A DNA stretch of 64,000 nt from Alicyclobacillus tolerans (GCF_900142255.1 NZ_FRAF01000003.1:62001-126000); one strand, 5' to 3'; positions 8,243-16,872 are shown, numbered from the stretch's first letter. Notes: generated from the letters alone by a model not told the origin. Made by a program: numbers and translations.

Positions 8243-8521
8243 ATGAGACGAGTTGAGGTAACGCCCTACAACGAGCAATGGGTTCTGATGTACGAAGAAG
8301 AAGCGGAAAAACTGCGCCGCATCTTTGGAAGGCAATTGATCGCCATTCATCACATTGGAAGCACAGCGGTTCCAGGTTTAGATGCCAAACCAATCATCGA
8401 CATCATTCCAGTGGTACGTGACAGCCATGACATTGATTCATACATCCAAGGCAAGGAAACATTGGTCAAGGAGATTGAACAACGAGCGTTGGAATGGCAT
8501 TGGAAGAACCATATAAGTTGA
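8243..8521 (+). pseudogene. GrpB-family (UPF0157) nucleotidyltransferase-like protein with internal deletion
   Basis: The first 55 residues are a normal GrpB start (RVEVTPYNEQWVLMYEEEA, HHIGSTAVPGLDAKPIIDI). After VVRDSHD the sequence jumps to what is normally the extreme C-terminus of the family (IDSYIQGKETLVKEIEQRAL). The product is 92 residues against about 170 in intact proteins, so about 75 residues were lost in frame. GrpB proteins share the nucleotidyltransferase fold and have no firmly known role. The missing part includes a conserved His-rich strand, so activity is unlikely. Start ATG 8243 has AGGGG seven bases ahead. Confidence 0.75.
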
Positions 8522-8592
8522 AGAAAACGAATTAACGCTTCTTATGGTAGTCTTGCAGAAATAAAGGGTTGTTTCACTGAGGAGTAACTCAT

Positions 8593-9150
8593 ATGCGCGT
8601 TGGAAATGAGAAAACGTATCCTGATTGCCCCGTAATAGTGAGAATTGTGGAGGTTGGCGGACTTACAAAATCCGAGCTTATGCACAAATTAAGACAGCAA
8701 TCCATCTTAATGAATGAATTAGCAGAGAGACTATTTGCCGACGATAGATTTACGACCTCTGATACCACGTACATCTTGCAGACTATTGAGCTAACCGTTG
8801 CTGACCTTGGCTTTCCAGATGGAGCTACTATTGATCAAATCTTTAAAAGAGCGAACGATCTTGATTTGCAATTATGTCCGCTTGAGTTGGGACCTCACTT
8901 ACGACTGGTGTATCTCGACCAGCCTGAAGGTTCCTTGGGGCATCCTTTACAGACAAATCAAGCTCCATACGGGTCTATCACCATAGCTTCCGATATACTG
9001 ACTGAAAACGTTGACTTTCCAAAGGGATTTTACCTTAGACGAATGAACGGAGTGTTGTGGCTACGCGGATACCGTGCTGACCATCTACACGTGTGGAATC
9101 CTGATGATCATTTTATCTTTTGTCAATCAAAAGAGTCATTAGGGAAATGA
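8593..9150 (+). CDS. Conserved hypothetical protein
   Basis: I do not recognise a domain with certainty. The 185-residue protein is soluble, with a helical first half (LTKSELMHKLRQQSILMNELAERL) and a second half rich in conserved-looking motifs: LELGPHLRLVYLDQPEG, QAPYGSITIAS, FPKGFYLRRMNGVLWLRGY and HVWNPDDHFIFC. Similar proteins of Bacilli are, as I remember them, annotated as hypothetical or wrongly as helicase. The ATG at 8593 has a GAGGAG about eight bases ahead. The stop codon overlaps the start of the next gene (ATGA), so the two are probably translated together. Confidence 0.6.
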   Translation: MRVGNEKTYPDCPVIVRIVEVGGLTKSELMHKLRQQSILMNELAERLFADDRFTTSDTTYILQTIELTVADLGFPDGATIDQIFKRANDLDLQLCPLELGPHLRLVYLDQPEGSLGHPLQTNQAPYGSITIASDILTENVDFPKGFYLRRMNGVLWLRGYRADHLHVWNPDDHFIFCQSKESLGK

Positions 9151-9497
9151 TCCAGGGAAAGTGTGATCTCATCGCAGTGGTCAAGATTCCAGATAATGCA
9201 GTATATACGCGTATATCATGTACATCATTTTACTTCGGCGTGTTTTCCGAAAATATCGTGTGTCACAACATTTTCCAAGCATTAGTGCAGTATTCATTTG
9301 GAACGCAGGATGAGGACATAAAGGATAAGTTCGACCAATTTGAGGATAAGCGTAATTCCTTGTTAGGTATATTTGAGAAACTTAAAAAAGCATATAAGGA
9401 GTGCATCAGATCGTCTGCTGTCATTCGGGAATATCCAAGCGGGAGACTACAATGCATATTCCATATTAAAGTATATTTTACGTCTACGGGTGGTTGA
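9147..9497 (+). CDS. Hypothetical protein, translationally coupled to the gene before
   Basis: The 116-residue frame starts at an ATG (9147) that overlaps the preceding TGA by the ATGA arrangement typical of coupled genes. That is the main reason to accept it. The product is mixed polar, with a basic/acidic helical part (DEDIKDKFDQFEDKRNSL and FEKLKKAYKECI) and no membrane segment or signal peptide. I do not recognise a family. A longer frame to TTG 9120 exists but would overlap more. It could be a decayed gene fragment, since it borders repeat copy 3. Confidence 0.4.
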   Translation: MIQGKCDLIAVVKIPDNAVYTRISCTSFYFGVFSENIVCHNIFQALVQYSFGTQDEDIKDKFDQFEDKRNSLLGIFEKLKKAYKECIRSSAVIREYPSGRLQCIFHIKVYFTSTGG

Positions 9498-9565
9498 ACA
9501 AAGTTGAAAGTTTAGTACAAGGAAGACAATCCACTATCCCTCTGAACCCGCCGTCCCTGTTCTAT

Positions 9566-9745
9566 GTGTTCGCAAAATTAAATCCTTCCCCGAGGTAAAT
9601 AAGTTGTTCCCTACAGCACGGGTGAATTCGGGTCAAAAGCCTGCTTTCCCTCTCGCGCCAGCGAACAACTTCATTTTACGCAAAATCGATGAACTTGGAA
9701 AAATTAAGGAGAAAGAGGGGGGATTGATTTGACGGTTACATGAGT
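9566..9745. repeat. Modular dispersed repeat, copy 3 (modules L-R-T)
   Basis: Module L (about 9568-9643, with the arm GTAAATAAGTTGTTC at 9595-9609 followed by CCCTACAGCACGGGTGAATT) joins directly to module R (about 9652-9715, arm GAACAACTTCATTTTAC at 9663-9679). Module M is absent. T follows (ATTGATTTGACGGTTACA, 9723-9740). The two arms are inverted repeats about 53 bases apart and could form a hairpin. The rest of the 352-base gap (9498-9849) shows only a partial T-like GGAAGAAATTGATA near 9769-9782. Confidence 0.7.
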
Positions 9746-9849
9746 ATCAAAACTTCTTCGTAATAGACGGAAGAAATTGATACTACTAACATAGATAGTG
9801 TGGAATAATTTCTCTAAATGGAATTTATTGCAACCCCAGGAGGTGTTCA

Positions 9850-10689
9850 ATGAGACACGTCAGCGTTGAGGAATGGAAAAAGCAATTCGATGATGCTCTG
9901 ATTCAAAGGTCAGTTAGAGGAATGATCCATGCACTGCAATCCCAATCCACTACCCACGCAGGCACAGCAAGAGCACAGGTAAAACGTACTGCTATCTATA
10001 CCATTGAAAGATATTTTCAATCCGAACTTGACACCCTCTTTCAAATAGCAATAGAGTTGTGTAAAAGTAAGAATTCGACTGCGGAAGAAATAGGTTCGCA
10101 ATTGTTAGTCCCCTGTTATCATTTGGATCCATGCAAAGTAGAGCATGTATTGCAGGACTTAGCAGACAGTCCAAACTGGGAAGTTCGAGAATGGGTTGCA
10201 GACGCTTGTGGCTCGATTCTCGTGACTCATTTTGAAAATTTCTATCCCTCCATCCACTCGTGGGCAAAAAATGAATCTGAAAATGTGCGCAGGGCAGTGG
10301 TTCTGGCACTGATGTACGCAGGGAAGAGTCGAAATCCTCAGTTTTCAAATCGGATATTGAACATCTTGGAACTGCTTCTCTCTGATCGTTCAACATACGT
10401 TAAAGAAAATCTTGGTCCATTTGCGATTGGCAGTGCACTCATTAAATACTACCCAGATGAAGTGCTTGCTTGGTTGAGGCGATGTGTTCTGTCAAACGAT
10501 GAGCAGGTCAGATGGAATGTTGCCATGGTATTTCATGCAGCAGTTGGTGCTCATTATGCTCTAGAGGCGAAAGATATCATAGACATCCTTCTGATGGATG
10601 AACGGCCCTACGTGCAAGGAGCGGTGAACAAGGCATTAAAGAATATTCGCAAAAGATGTCCAGAATATTTTGAGCCCTTTTCCTCATGA
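9850..10689 (+). CDS. HEAT-repeat protein, resembles DNA alkylation repair (AlkD-like) proteins
   Basis: The 279-residue protein is built of helical pairs. Repeats with typical HEAT spacing are visible: SPNWEVREWVADACG, ESENVRRAVVLALMYAG, DRSTYVKENLGPFAIGSALI, SNDEQVRWNVAMVF and DERPYVQGAVNKALKNI. The last parts recall the AlkD family of DNA glycosylases, which flip alkylated bases out through a HEAT-like solenoid, but the catalytic Trp/Asp set is not clearly present. A protein-binding role is equally possible. Start ATG 9850 follows AGGAGG with good spacing. The gene stands alone, right after repeat copy 3. Confidence 0.55.
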   Translation: MRHVSVEEWKKQFDDALIQRSVRGMIHALQSQSTTHAGTARAQVKRTAIYTIERYFQSELDTLFQIAIELCKSKNSTAEEIGSQLLVPCYHLDPCKVEHVLQDLADSPNWEVREWVADACGSILVTHFENFYPSIHSWAKNESENVRRAVVLALMYAGKSRNPQFSNRILNILELLLSDRSTYVKENLGPFAIGSALIKYYPDEVLAWLRRCVLSNDEQVRWNVAMVFHAAVGAHYALEAKDIIDILLMDERPYVQGAVNKALKNIRKRCPEYFEPFSS

Positions 10690-10847
10690 ACAAGTTGATC
10701 GTGCAGGTAATGACGGAGATTGGATACTATTGGATTAAGCGACAATAAACAATTTTCAGCATAAGGGGTAGATACTTGAACCATCCTATGAACCATGTGA
10801 AGACTTTTGTTTTATCTTCATAATCCGCGTTAAATGGGAGGTGGGTT

Positions 10848-12056
10848 TTGCGGATGAAATATAAACCTTTCTGGTTGTTAAGCGGTATAGCGGGATTCAT
10901 CTATTGCACCCTCATTGGATGTGGAACAGAAAACCATACGACGTCAGTCAAGAATATGCAAACGCACAGTTCAGCAAGCCATCCAAACGCATCACATGCT
11001 ACCAAGTCAAAGACAGATTCATTTCCAACGACAACCCCATCTAAATCAGTTCAGACACCACAAGTGCCTCATTTCACCTCGATAAACATGGTTAACGAGC
11101 AAATCGGTTGGGCTACGGGGCGAAATACCGTATGGTACACGAAGGATGGAGGATTAAGTTGGAAAGCAGTGACTCCACCAGGCTTTCAGTCAGCACCATT
11201 CCTCCAAATGTCGATGAACGCGATCGGCAATCAAATGGCTTGGATAGCCGCAAGTAACGGTAATTCGATTGCTTCTCCGCTATCCATTTATTACACGGCC
11301 AATGCAGGACAGTCTTGGGTGAAACAAAAAATTCAAGCGACTGGATATCCTATGAGTCTACATTTTCTCGATCCGGATCAAGGCTGGATAGCTTTATTTC
11401 AAGGTGCGGCAGCAGGTAGTGAAGGAGAAACCATCTATCACACCTATAACGGTGGAATGACTTGGCACACCATTGCTCAAACCAATCAAGTGAAGGGAGG
11501 AAATTTACCGTTTGTAGGCGATAAGACAGGTGTCAGCTTTGTAAACGCTAAGGTTGGTTGGGTAACAGGGTTTACGGCATTAAGTGGACATATTTATTTT
11601 TACCGAACTACGGACGGCGGATATCATTGGTCTTTGCAAATTTTACATGTACCGAATACTTTTCAAAATGAACAATTTACTTCCTTTCCACCGATTTTTT
11701 TTGGTCAACAAAAGGGTATCTTGCCAGTGAGTTATGGTATGGGTTTGCTCGTTTATCGAACAAATGATGGAGGCAATACGTGGACTTCTGAACAAGCCGT
11801 ACAAAGTACGGTGCCCAATCAAGCCATTCAAGCGTGGAGTTTTCCTAATATGAAGGATGGATTTGTTATAGACGGTAAACAAATTTTGACCACGTCGGAT
11901 GGTGGGCAAACATGGAACTCATTTACACCTAATCTTACTTTAAAAAACGTCATGGATATGCAATTCGTTTCCTCAACGCACGGCTGGATAGTGATGAATC
12001 CAGGAACTTTATTTTATACAACCGATGGAGGACATTTTTGGAACAAAGTCAAATAA
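10848..12056 (+). CDS. Lipoprotein with BNR/YCF48-like beta-propeller repeats
   Basis: The N-terminus has a basic start, a hydrophobic stretch and the lipobox LIGC (cysteine at residue 25), so the protein is probably anchored to the outer face of the membrane. A Ser/Thr-rich linker (to about residue 75) leads to a propeller of about seven blades marked by repeats ending in DGG or NGG followed by a Trp (TKDGGLSWKAV, TNDGGNTWTSE, TTDGGHFWNKV). This pattern is that of YCF48/Hcf136-type and sialidase-BNR propellers, which serve in binding or assembly. TTG 10848 is chosen because GGGAGGTGGG lies about six bases ahead. ATG 10854 is an alternative. Ligand unknown. Confidence 0.7.
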   Translation: MRMKYKPFWLLSGIAGFIYCTLIGCGTENHTTSVKNMQTHSSASHPNASHATKSKTDSFPTTTPSKSVQTPQVPHFTSINMVNEQIGWATGRNTVWYTKDGGLSWKAVTPPGFQSAPFLQMSMNAIGNQMAWIAASNGNSIASPLSIYYTANAGQSWVKQKIQATGYPMSLHFLDPDQGWIALFQGAAAGSEGETIYHTYNGGMTWHTIAQTNQVKGGNLPFVGDKTGVSFVNAKVGWVTGFTALSGHIYFYRTTDGGYHWSLQILHVPNTFQNEQFTSFPPIFFGQQKGILPVSYGMGLLVYRTNDGGNTWTSEQAVQSTVPNQAIQAWSFPNMKDGFVIDGKQILTTSDGGQTWNSFTPNLTLKNVMDMQFVSSTHGWIVMNPGTLFYTTDGGHFWNKVK

Positions 12057-12093
12057 GTATAGAAGGATAATGTAATTTTGGGAGAAATGGTCC

Positions 12094-13185
12094 ATGTTCG
12101 TGGATAATAAAGTTCAAGATTTCATTCTGAGATGCTATAACGAACTAGGGAAGAGTAGAGAAGAGACAGAATATCGATTGAACGAGATCAAAAAAAGTTT
12201 GCAGAGTTTTGGGACGTTTGAATTTACCTATGAAGAACTGGAACATGGAGCACGCATGGCCTGGAGGAATAGCAATCGATGTATTGGGAGATTGTTCTGG
12301 AAGTCTCTAAAAGTTTTTGATGAAAGAAATCTTCATAGTGTGGATCAAATAGCGTTTGCTCTATTTCGTCACATTCAATATGCTTCAAATGAAGGGAAAA
12401 TTCGTCCAACCATAACCATATTTCATCAGGACATTCGTATTTGGAATCATCAATTGATTCGTTATGCTGGGTATGAAACGGAGCATGGTATCATTGGAGA
12501 TTCGCATTCTGTTAAATTTACGCGTATTTGTCAACAGCTTGGATGGGTAGGAAAAGGCACAGCCTATGATGTATTGCCGATTGTCATTCAAGTCCAAAAC
12601 GAGGCGCCCGTATGGTTTTCTATTCCAGAAGATATCATTCTTGAAATTCCGATTCGCCACCCAGAATTTCCTCTTTTTGATGAATTACATCTTCAATGGT
12701 ATGCAGTTCCAATTCTATCTGATATGGCCCTAGAAATAGGGGGAATTCGTTTTCCTGCTGCTCCGTTCAATGGTTGGTATATGGAAACAGAGATTGGTGC
12801 TCGTAACTTAGCAGATACAAAACGTTACAATATACTTCCCAAGGTTGCCTCTATTATGGGATTGGATACAAAAAACGATGCTAGTTTATGGAAAGATAAA
12901 GCCCTGATAGAGTTAAATATTGCAGTATTACATTCCTACAAAAATCACGGTGTGACCATTATTGATCATCATACTGCGGCTAAACAGTTTGAACGTTTTG
13001 AGCAAATCGAAGCTGATGCAGGCCGTAAAGTTACTGGAGATTGGACATGGTTAATTCCACCCGTTTCTCCTGCAACCACTCACATTTTCCACAGTCAATA
13101 TGACAACACCCTTTTATCCCCCAACTATTTCCATCAAACTTCCCCGTATTCATCATGGTCAAATACGAATATGTGCCTATCTTGA
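12094..13185 (+). CDS. nos: Bacterial nitric oxide synthase, oxygenase domain only
   Basis: The 363-residue protein is full length for Bacillus-type NOS and collinear with it. It turns L-arginine into nitric oxide and citrulline using heme and a pterin. Cys63 in WRNSNRCIGRLFW is the heme ligand. Glu233 in TEIGARNL binds the arginine guanidinium. DWTWLIPPVSPATTHIFH near the C-terminus is the pterin-proximal region. There is no reductase domain, as usual in Bacilli, so a cellular flavodoxin or ferredoxin reductase must supply electrons. In Bacillus, NOS protects against oxidative stress and antibiotics. Start ATG 12094 has GGGAGAA ahead. The gene follows the lipoprotein by 37 bases. Confidence 0.95.
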   Translation: MFVDNKVQDFILRCYNELGKSREETEYRLNEIKKSLQSFGTFEFTYEELEHGARMAWRNSNRCIGRLFWKSLKVFDERNLHSVDQIAFALFRHIQYASNEGKIRPTITIFHQDIRIWNHQLIRYAGYETEHGIIGDSHSVKFTRICQQLGWVGKGTAYDVLPIVIQVQNEAPVWFSIPEDIILEIPIRHPEFPLFDELHLQWYAVPILSDMALEIGGIRFPAAPFNGWYMETEIGARNLADTKRYNILPKVASIMGLDTKNDASLWKDKALIELNIAVLHSYKNHGVTIIDHHTAAKQFERFEQIEADAGRKVTGDWTWLIPPVSPATTHIFHSQYDNTLLSPNYFHQTSPYSSWSNTNMCLS

Positions 13186-13270
13186 CTCACGAGATCGGGC
13201 ATATACCACTGCCTGTAGAAGCTCAGCAAACATATTTTGGAGCATGTCACAAGTGAAGGGAGTGAACCGC

Positions 13271-13378
13271 ATGTACGGAACATTTGGTGGATACACTCGT
13301 TGGGCGGTCGTGTTCCTTATCATCTTTGTCCTGTTCTTCTTACTTGTTCCGGCTTATGGCGCAGGAGCAGCTTATTAA
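13271..13378 (+). CDS. YjcZ-like small membrane peptide, first of a tandem pair
   Basis: A 35-residue peptide starting at ATG 13271, with GAAGGGAG ahead of it. It has an aromatic/glycine head (MYGTFGGYTRW), one hydrophobic helix (AVVFLIIFVLFFLLVP) and an Ala/Gly/Tyr tail. Peptides of this form are annotated as the YjcZ family of sporulation-associated proteins in Bacilli, with unknown function. The second copy 55 bases downstream shares GGYTRWAVVFLIIFVLF almost residue for residue, which supports both as real genes. Confidence 0.7.
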   Translation: MYGTFGGYTRWAVVFLIIFVLFFLLVPAYGAGAAY

Positions 13379-13433
13379 GAAGAGCAACGATGCAAATCTA
13401 ACGGATAGGAAATTGAAAGGAGGATTTTGACTT

Positions 13434-13559
13434 ATGTACGATGGCGGCGTATTTGGTGGATATACTCGTTGGGCAGTTGTATTCCTCATCATCTTCGTAC
13501 TCTTCATCCTGCTCGTTCCAGCTGTAACAACAACCTGCACAACCACCCCTGTTTATTGA
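13434..13559 (+). CDS. YjcZ-like small membrane peptide, second of a tandem pair
   Basis: A 41-residue peptide from ATG 13434, preceded by GAAAGGAGG. It shares the GGYTRWAVVFLIIFVLF core with the gene just upstream but ends in a Thr/Cys-rich tail (AVTTTCTTTPVY) in place of the Ala/Gly tail. One membrane helix is predicted. It is followed within 16 bases by a strong terminator, so the pair probably forms a small transcript of its own. The divergent tails suggest two related but not identical roles, perhaps in the spore. Confidence 0.7.
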   Translation: MYDGGVFGGYTRWAVVFLIIFVLFILLVPAVTTTCTTTPVY

Positions 13560-13574
13560 TTTAGTGCGGGTCCC

Positions 13575-13618
13575 CTGGCTGCGTCTGTGGCGTTTACGCC
13601 CTTACGTAGCCAGTTTTT
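13575..13618 (+). terminator. Rho-independent terminator after the YjcZ-like pair
   Basis: CTGGCTGCGT pairs with ACGTAGCCAG, with an inner GGCG/CGCC hairpin, followed by five T (13614-13618). Confidence 0.8.
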
Positions 13619-13791
13619 ATTTGGAGTTTATGGATGGAACGATGACCCTAAAGAGGATTCCGTGGATATCTTCATAAGGTTGACAAGTTTCAGTCATTCG
13701 CCGACAGCAAATTACCTGCTATGGAATACGTTGTTTGTGTCTGTTGCAGGAAGTGTATGGATTGTCTGTCTTTATATACTATTAATTTACA

Positions 13792-15434
13792 ATGCTTTCA
13801 TCTGTACTGGAAAATTCCATTCAACAGCTTCTCGATTCACAAATGTCAGATGGCAGTTGGAAGGATTGTTTTGATACCGGTTGTATGCCAGATGCCCAGA
13901 CTGCCATCAGTTTATATTTGCTAGATTGGAAAGACTGGCAGTGGATTGAAGTGCTGCTAACACGTTGTTTTTCAAATACTCTCCTATTGATATAGAAGAC
14001 TTAGTTACATTTACTCGTCTTCATGTGCGGCCTATGCTGATTTTATCCAGCCTTCAATATGTCGCATGTCCTTCCGGCAATTTCTTTTTGAAAGAGTTGT
14101 TAACGGATCGACAAAAACGGACTGTTCTTCGTACTACAATGTATCATTCAGTAAATTGGCTAAAAAATGCAGCGTTTCGCCGCTGTGTGACTTGGATGGA
14201 TGAGGAGCAGGAGGCGGATGGCACGTTGGGAGGATATCATTCCTCCAGCTTTTTATGGGTGTTTGCAAAGCTAGCCCTAGGTTATCCACGTGATCATCCA
14301 GAAGTCGAAAGAATTTTGTCTGCTATTCGTCAGTCTTTATATCAAGATATTGAAGACGATTTTTATCATCAACAAACTTGCGATGCACATATTTGGAACA
14401 CAGCGTTGGCCATGCAGGCTCTCGGTTCTTGCGGAATATTGACAAATTCCATGACCCTTCGTAAGGCAGCACAATACTTGTTAGCGAAACAGCATCGTAT
14501 ACCGGACAGATTGATGAAGAACCAAGGTAAACAGTTAGGAGGGTGGGCATTTTCCAGCAACAATACGTGTCATCCTGATGTAGATGACACGGTAGCCTCC
14601 TTAGAAGCGTTGGCACCCTTGGCAGACGAATGTGCGGAAGCATGGTGGCAGGGAATAGACTGGCTATTATCTATGCAGAATCGAGATGGAGGTTGGTCAG
14701 CGTTTGAGAAGGATTGCAATCAGTATTGGCTCGATTGGCTGCCAGCCAATGATATGAAAAGAGCTATGATTGATCCCTCTACACCGGATATTACAGGACG
14801 TGTAGTGGAGTTTCTGGTCAATCATAAGATTTTGTCGTGCTGGGATGCGAGAGTCAGGAAAGCTATTTATTGGTTACGTAATCATCAGGAAGCAGATGGC
14901 TCTTGGTTTGGACGTTGGGGAACGACTTACATCTATGGAACTTGGTGTGCTGTTAAGGCACTGGTGGTAGTGGGCATACCGAGTGACGATGAATCTCTAA
15001 GAAAGGCGAAAGGTTGGTTGTTATCCATTCAAATGGAGGACGGTAGTTTTGGAGAATCATGCCAAAGTGACTTGTGCGGTAAGTATGTTGAGTTGTCTTT
15101 CGGGTTGCCAACTCAGACGGCGTGGGCTTTAGATACACTGCTGTATTTATACCAATTAGAGGTCGAACCGAGAATCAGACAAAGGCTCTGGCTTGCGGCT
15201 TGGCGAGCGGCAAGTTGGTTACTTAAACAGGGGGAAAAAGGTAGATGGCATGAAGAGATACCTACTGGCTCAGGATTTCCGGGTGCGTTGCATATACGCT
15301 ATCACATCTATCCTAAAGTTTGGCCATTGATTGCACTGAACCATTTTCAAAAATGTTTCGAATCAGTAAAGAGGGCGCCGATGAAGGGAGGTGAGCAAAG
15401 TGTTAGACCCCAAACTTTTGAATACGTTCCGTAG
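13792..15434 (+). pseudogene. Squalene-hopene / sporulenol-type triterpene cyclase with N-terminal deletion and frameshift
   Basis: The large frame 13965-15434 (489 residues) is a class II terpene cyclase with the catalytic DVDDT motif near 14580, several QW-type repeats (DGGWSAFE, DGSWFGRWG, DGSFGESC) and the family ending GSGFPGALHIRYHIYPKVWPL. An N-terminal piece in another frame (13792-13960, SIQQLLDSQMSDGSW) matches the true start of the family. Where the two meet, about 100 residues that lie between these parts in known enzymes are absent and the frame changes. The enzyme would convert squalene-like substrates to hopanoid or sporulenol products. As it stands it is probably inactive. No good ribosome binding site is seen at 13792. 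Confidence 0.75.
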
Positions 15435-15631
15435 TCGTATTGCAAATCCTATATATTGGCGTCGCACCTATCGTATACTTCGTTCCTATCATCGTTCAGT
15501 GTTGGCCACTCCTGATGGAGTCGGTGAGCTCGTCGATCATCTTTCTGGAGCATTGGCTGGTTTCACAGCGAATTGATCCACAAAATCCTATGCATCAAAT
15601 AAAAATGTGGAATATAGTCAACGGCGTATGA
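15400..15631 (+). pseudogene. Small hypothetical protein, possible one-base frameshift
   Basis: GTG 15400 has a perfect AGGGAGGTG seven bases ahead, inside the end of the cyclase gene, so the two overlap and may be coupled. The frame gives LDPKLLNTFRSRIANPIYW and more, then ends at 15576. From about base 15536 the neighbouring frame reads more protein-like to 15631 (FLEHWLVSQRIDPQNPMHQI). One extra base near 15535 would join them into about 76 residues. I know no family for it. The short product to 15576 (58 residues) is the alternative. Confidence 0.35.
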
Positions 15632-15636
15632 CTACT

Positions 15637-15665
15637 AAAGAGGGCCAAAATAATTGGTCCTCTTT
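15637..15665 (+). terminator. Hairpin terminator after the cyclase region
   Basis: AAAGAGGGCCAA and TTGGTCCTCTTT form a 12-base stem with one G-U pair and a 5-base loop. The T tract after it is weak. Confidence 0.55.
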
Positions 15666-15797
15666 CTATAGGAAGTCCCATACTTTTTTACATAGGAAAG
15701 TCAGATGTTTGATTATGGCATTGGCCGGGGCAGATGAGAAGAAAAATTTATACGATGCAGTGTAAGTGAGTTTTCCAAAAGAGGGGGGGGAGTGCAG

Positions 15798-16103
15798 ATG
15801 AATATCATCCTTCACCATCCGGCTATGCTGGCAATGCTCTGGGTTGTTCTTGTACTCATTGGTTTAACGGTTATTTTTCGCATTGTCAACGAGCTCAGAG
15901 GCAAATTTGATCTGGAGAAAGTGGCAACATTGCTCACACGCCCTATTCTCATGGATATTTTTCCTCTTTTGCTTTTGGGTTTGCTGATGTTGGCAGATCC
16001 AACACATGTAGTCATACTGATTTGGTATTTTGTGGCTGCTATTGCGATTGCTCTTCGGGCACTGGTTGAACTGGTGCGTCAATTGCGGCAACTTCTCTCC
16101 TAA
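15798..16103 (+). CDS. Small membrane protein of unknown function
   Basis: A 101-residue protein with three likely membrane segments (around residues 6-26, 52-68 and 74-92) separated by a charged stretch VNELRGKFDLEKVATLL. The shape recalls holin-like or DUF-type membrane proteins but I recognise no family motif. ATG 15798 is preferred because GGGGGGGAG ends about six bases before it. GTG 15792 sits on the ribosome binding site. It is closed by its own terminator, so it is probably monocistronic. Confidence 0.55.
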   Translation: MNIILHHPAMLAMLWVVLVLIGLTVIFRIVNELRGKFDLEKVATLLTRPILMDIFPLLLLGLLMLADPTHVVILIWYFVAAIAIALRALVELVRQLRQLLS

Positions 16104-16105
16104 GC

Positions 16106-16153
16106 GGGGGTGTCCCAAAAGTGCTTCAGCACTGAGGGACACTCCTGTTTTCA
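16106..16153 (+). terminator. Rho-independent terminator
   Basis: GGGGTGTCCC pairs with GGGACACTCC around an inner GTGC/GCAC hairpin, followed by TGTTTTC. Confidence 0.75.
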
Positions 16154-16248
16154 TTTCAGTCTGTATCCATTTACGATAGATATGTTATATGCTCAAAGAA
16201 ATCGTCTATCGAAAAAAGTATACATAGTTTTTCAAGGGAGATGAATCA

Positions 16249-16872
16249 TTGCTGATAGCTGCTGTTCATGGATTTATCCTTGCCTTAGGACTGATTTTGC
16301 CGATAGGCATGCAGAACGGATTTATTCTTACACAAGGAGCCGTAAATCGACGCTGGACAGGAGCTTTGCCTGCGGTTATCACGGCGTCTGTTTGCGATAC
16401 TGTTTTGGTGAGTTTAGCTGTCCTTGGGTTGTCGGCAGTTGCGCTTCATATTTTCTGGTTACGATATATTTTAGGAATGATTGGAATAGGTTTTCTCTTA
16501 TATATGGGGTGGAAAACGTGGCAGGACAAAGGCAGTATGGATCAAGACGAGACATCTACGGCATGGCCGCCTAAACGTCAAGTTACTTTTGCAGCTTCTG
16601 TTTCTTTATTCAATCCCCATGCTCTTATAGATACGTTAGTGATCCTGGGGGGAAGTGCGCTGGCATATACATCCTGGGCGGATAAAATTGCCTTTGCCTC
16701 AGCTTGTTCGGTTGTTTCGTGGATATGGTTCTTTTTCCTTGCGATAGGTGGTCATATCGCTGGAAAAGCTGCTCTCCGCAGTACTTCTTTCAACAAGATC
16801 CATCAAGTGGCGGCGGTTATGATGTGGTTATCTGCTATTTATCTTGCTTATATCATTTATACTTTTCAATGA
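16249..16872 (+). CDS. LysE/ArgO-type amino acid exporter
   Basis: The 207-residue protein has about six membrane segments and the LysE signature LILPIGMQNGFILTQGA near residues 14-30. FAASVSLFNPHALIDTLVILG corresponds to the second conserved region with its Asn-Pro pair. LysE and ArgO export lysine and arginine and protect against basic amino acids or canavanine. Which is exported here is not visible. TTG 16249 is the start, with AAGGGAG ahead. A terminator follows directly, so the gene appears to be monocistronic. Confidence 0.85.
   Translation: MLIAAVHGFILALGLILPIGMQNGFILTQGAVNRRWTGALPAVITASVCDTVLVSLAVLGLSAVALHIFWLRYILGMIGIGFLLYMGWKTWQDKGSMDQDETSTAWPPKRQVTFAASVSLFNPHALIDTLVILGGSALAYTSWADKIAFASACSVVSWIWFFFLAIGGHIAGKAALRSTSFNKIHQVAAVMMWLSAIYLAYIIYTFQ

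Noticed and set aside
4965-9745. Insertion sequence with a transposase
   Set aside because: No transposase frame, complete or broken, could be found between or beside the repeat copies.
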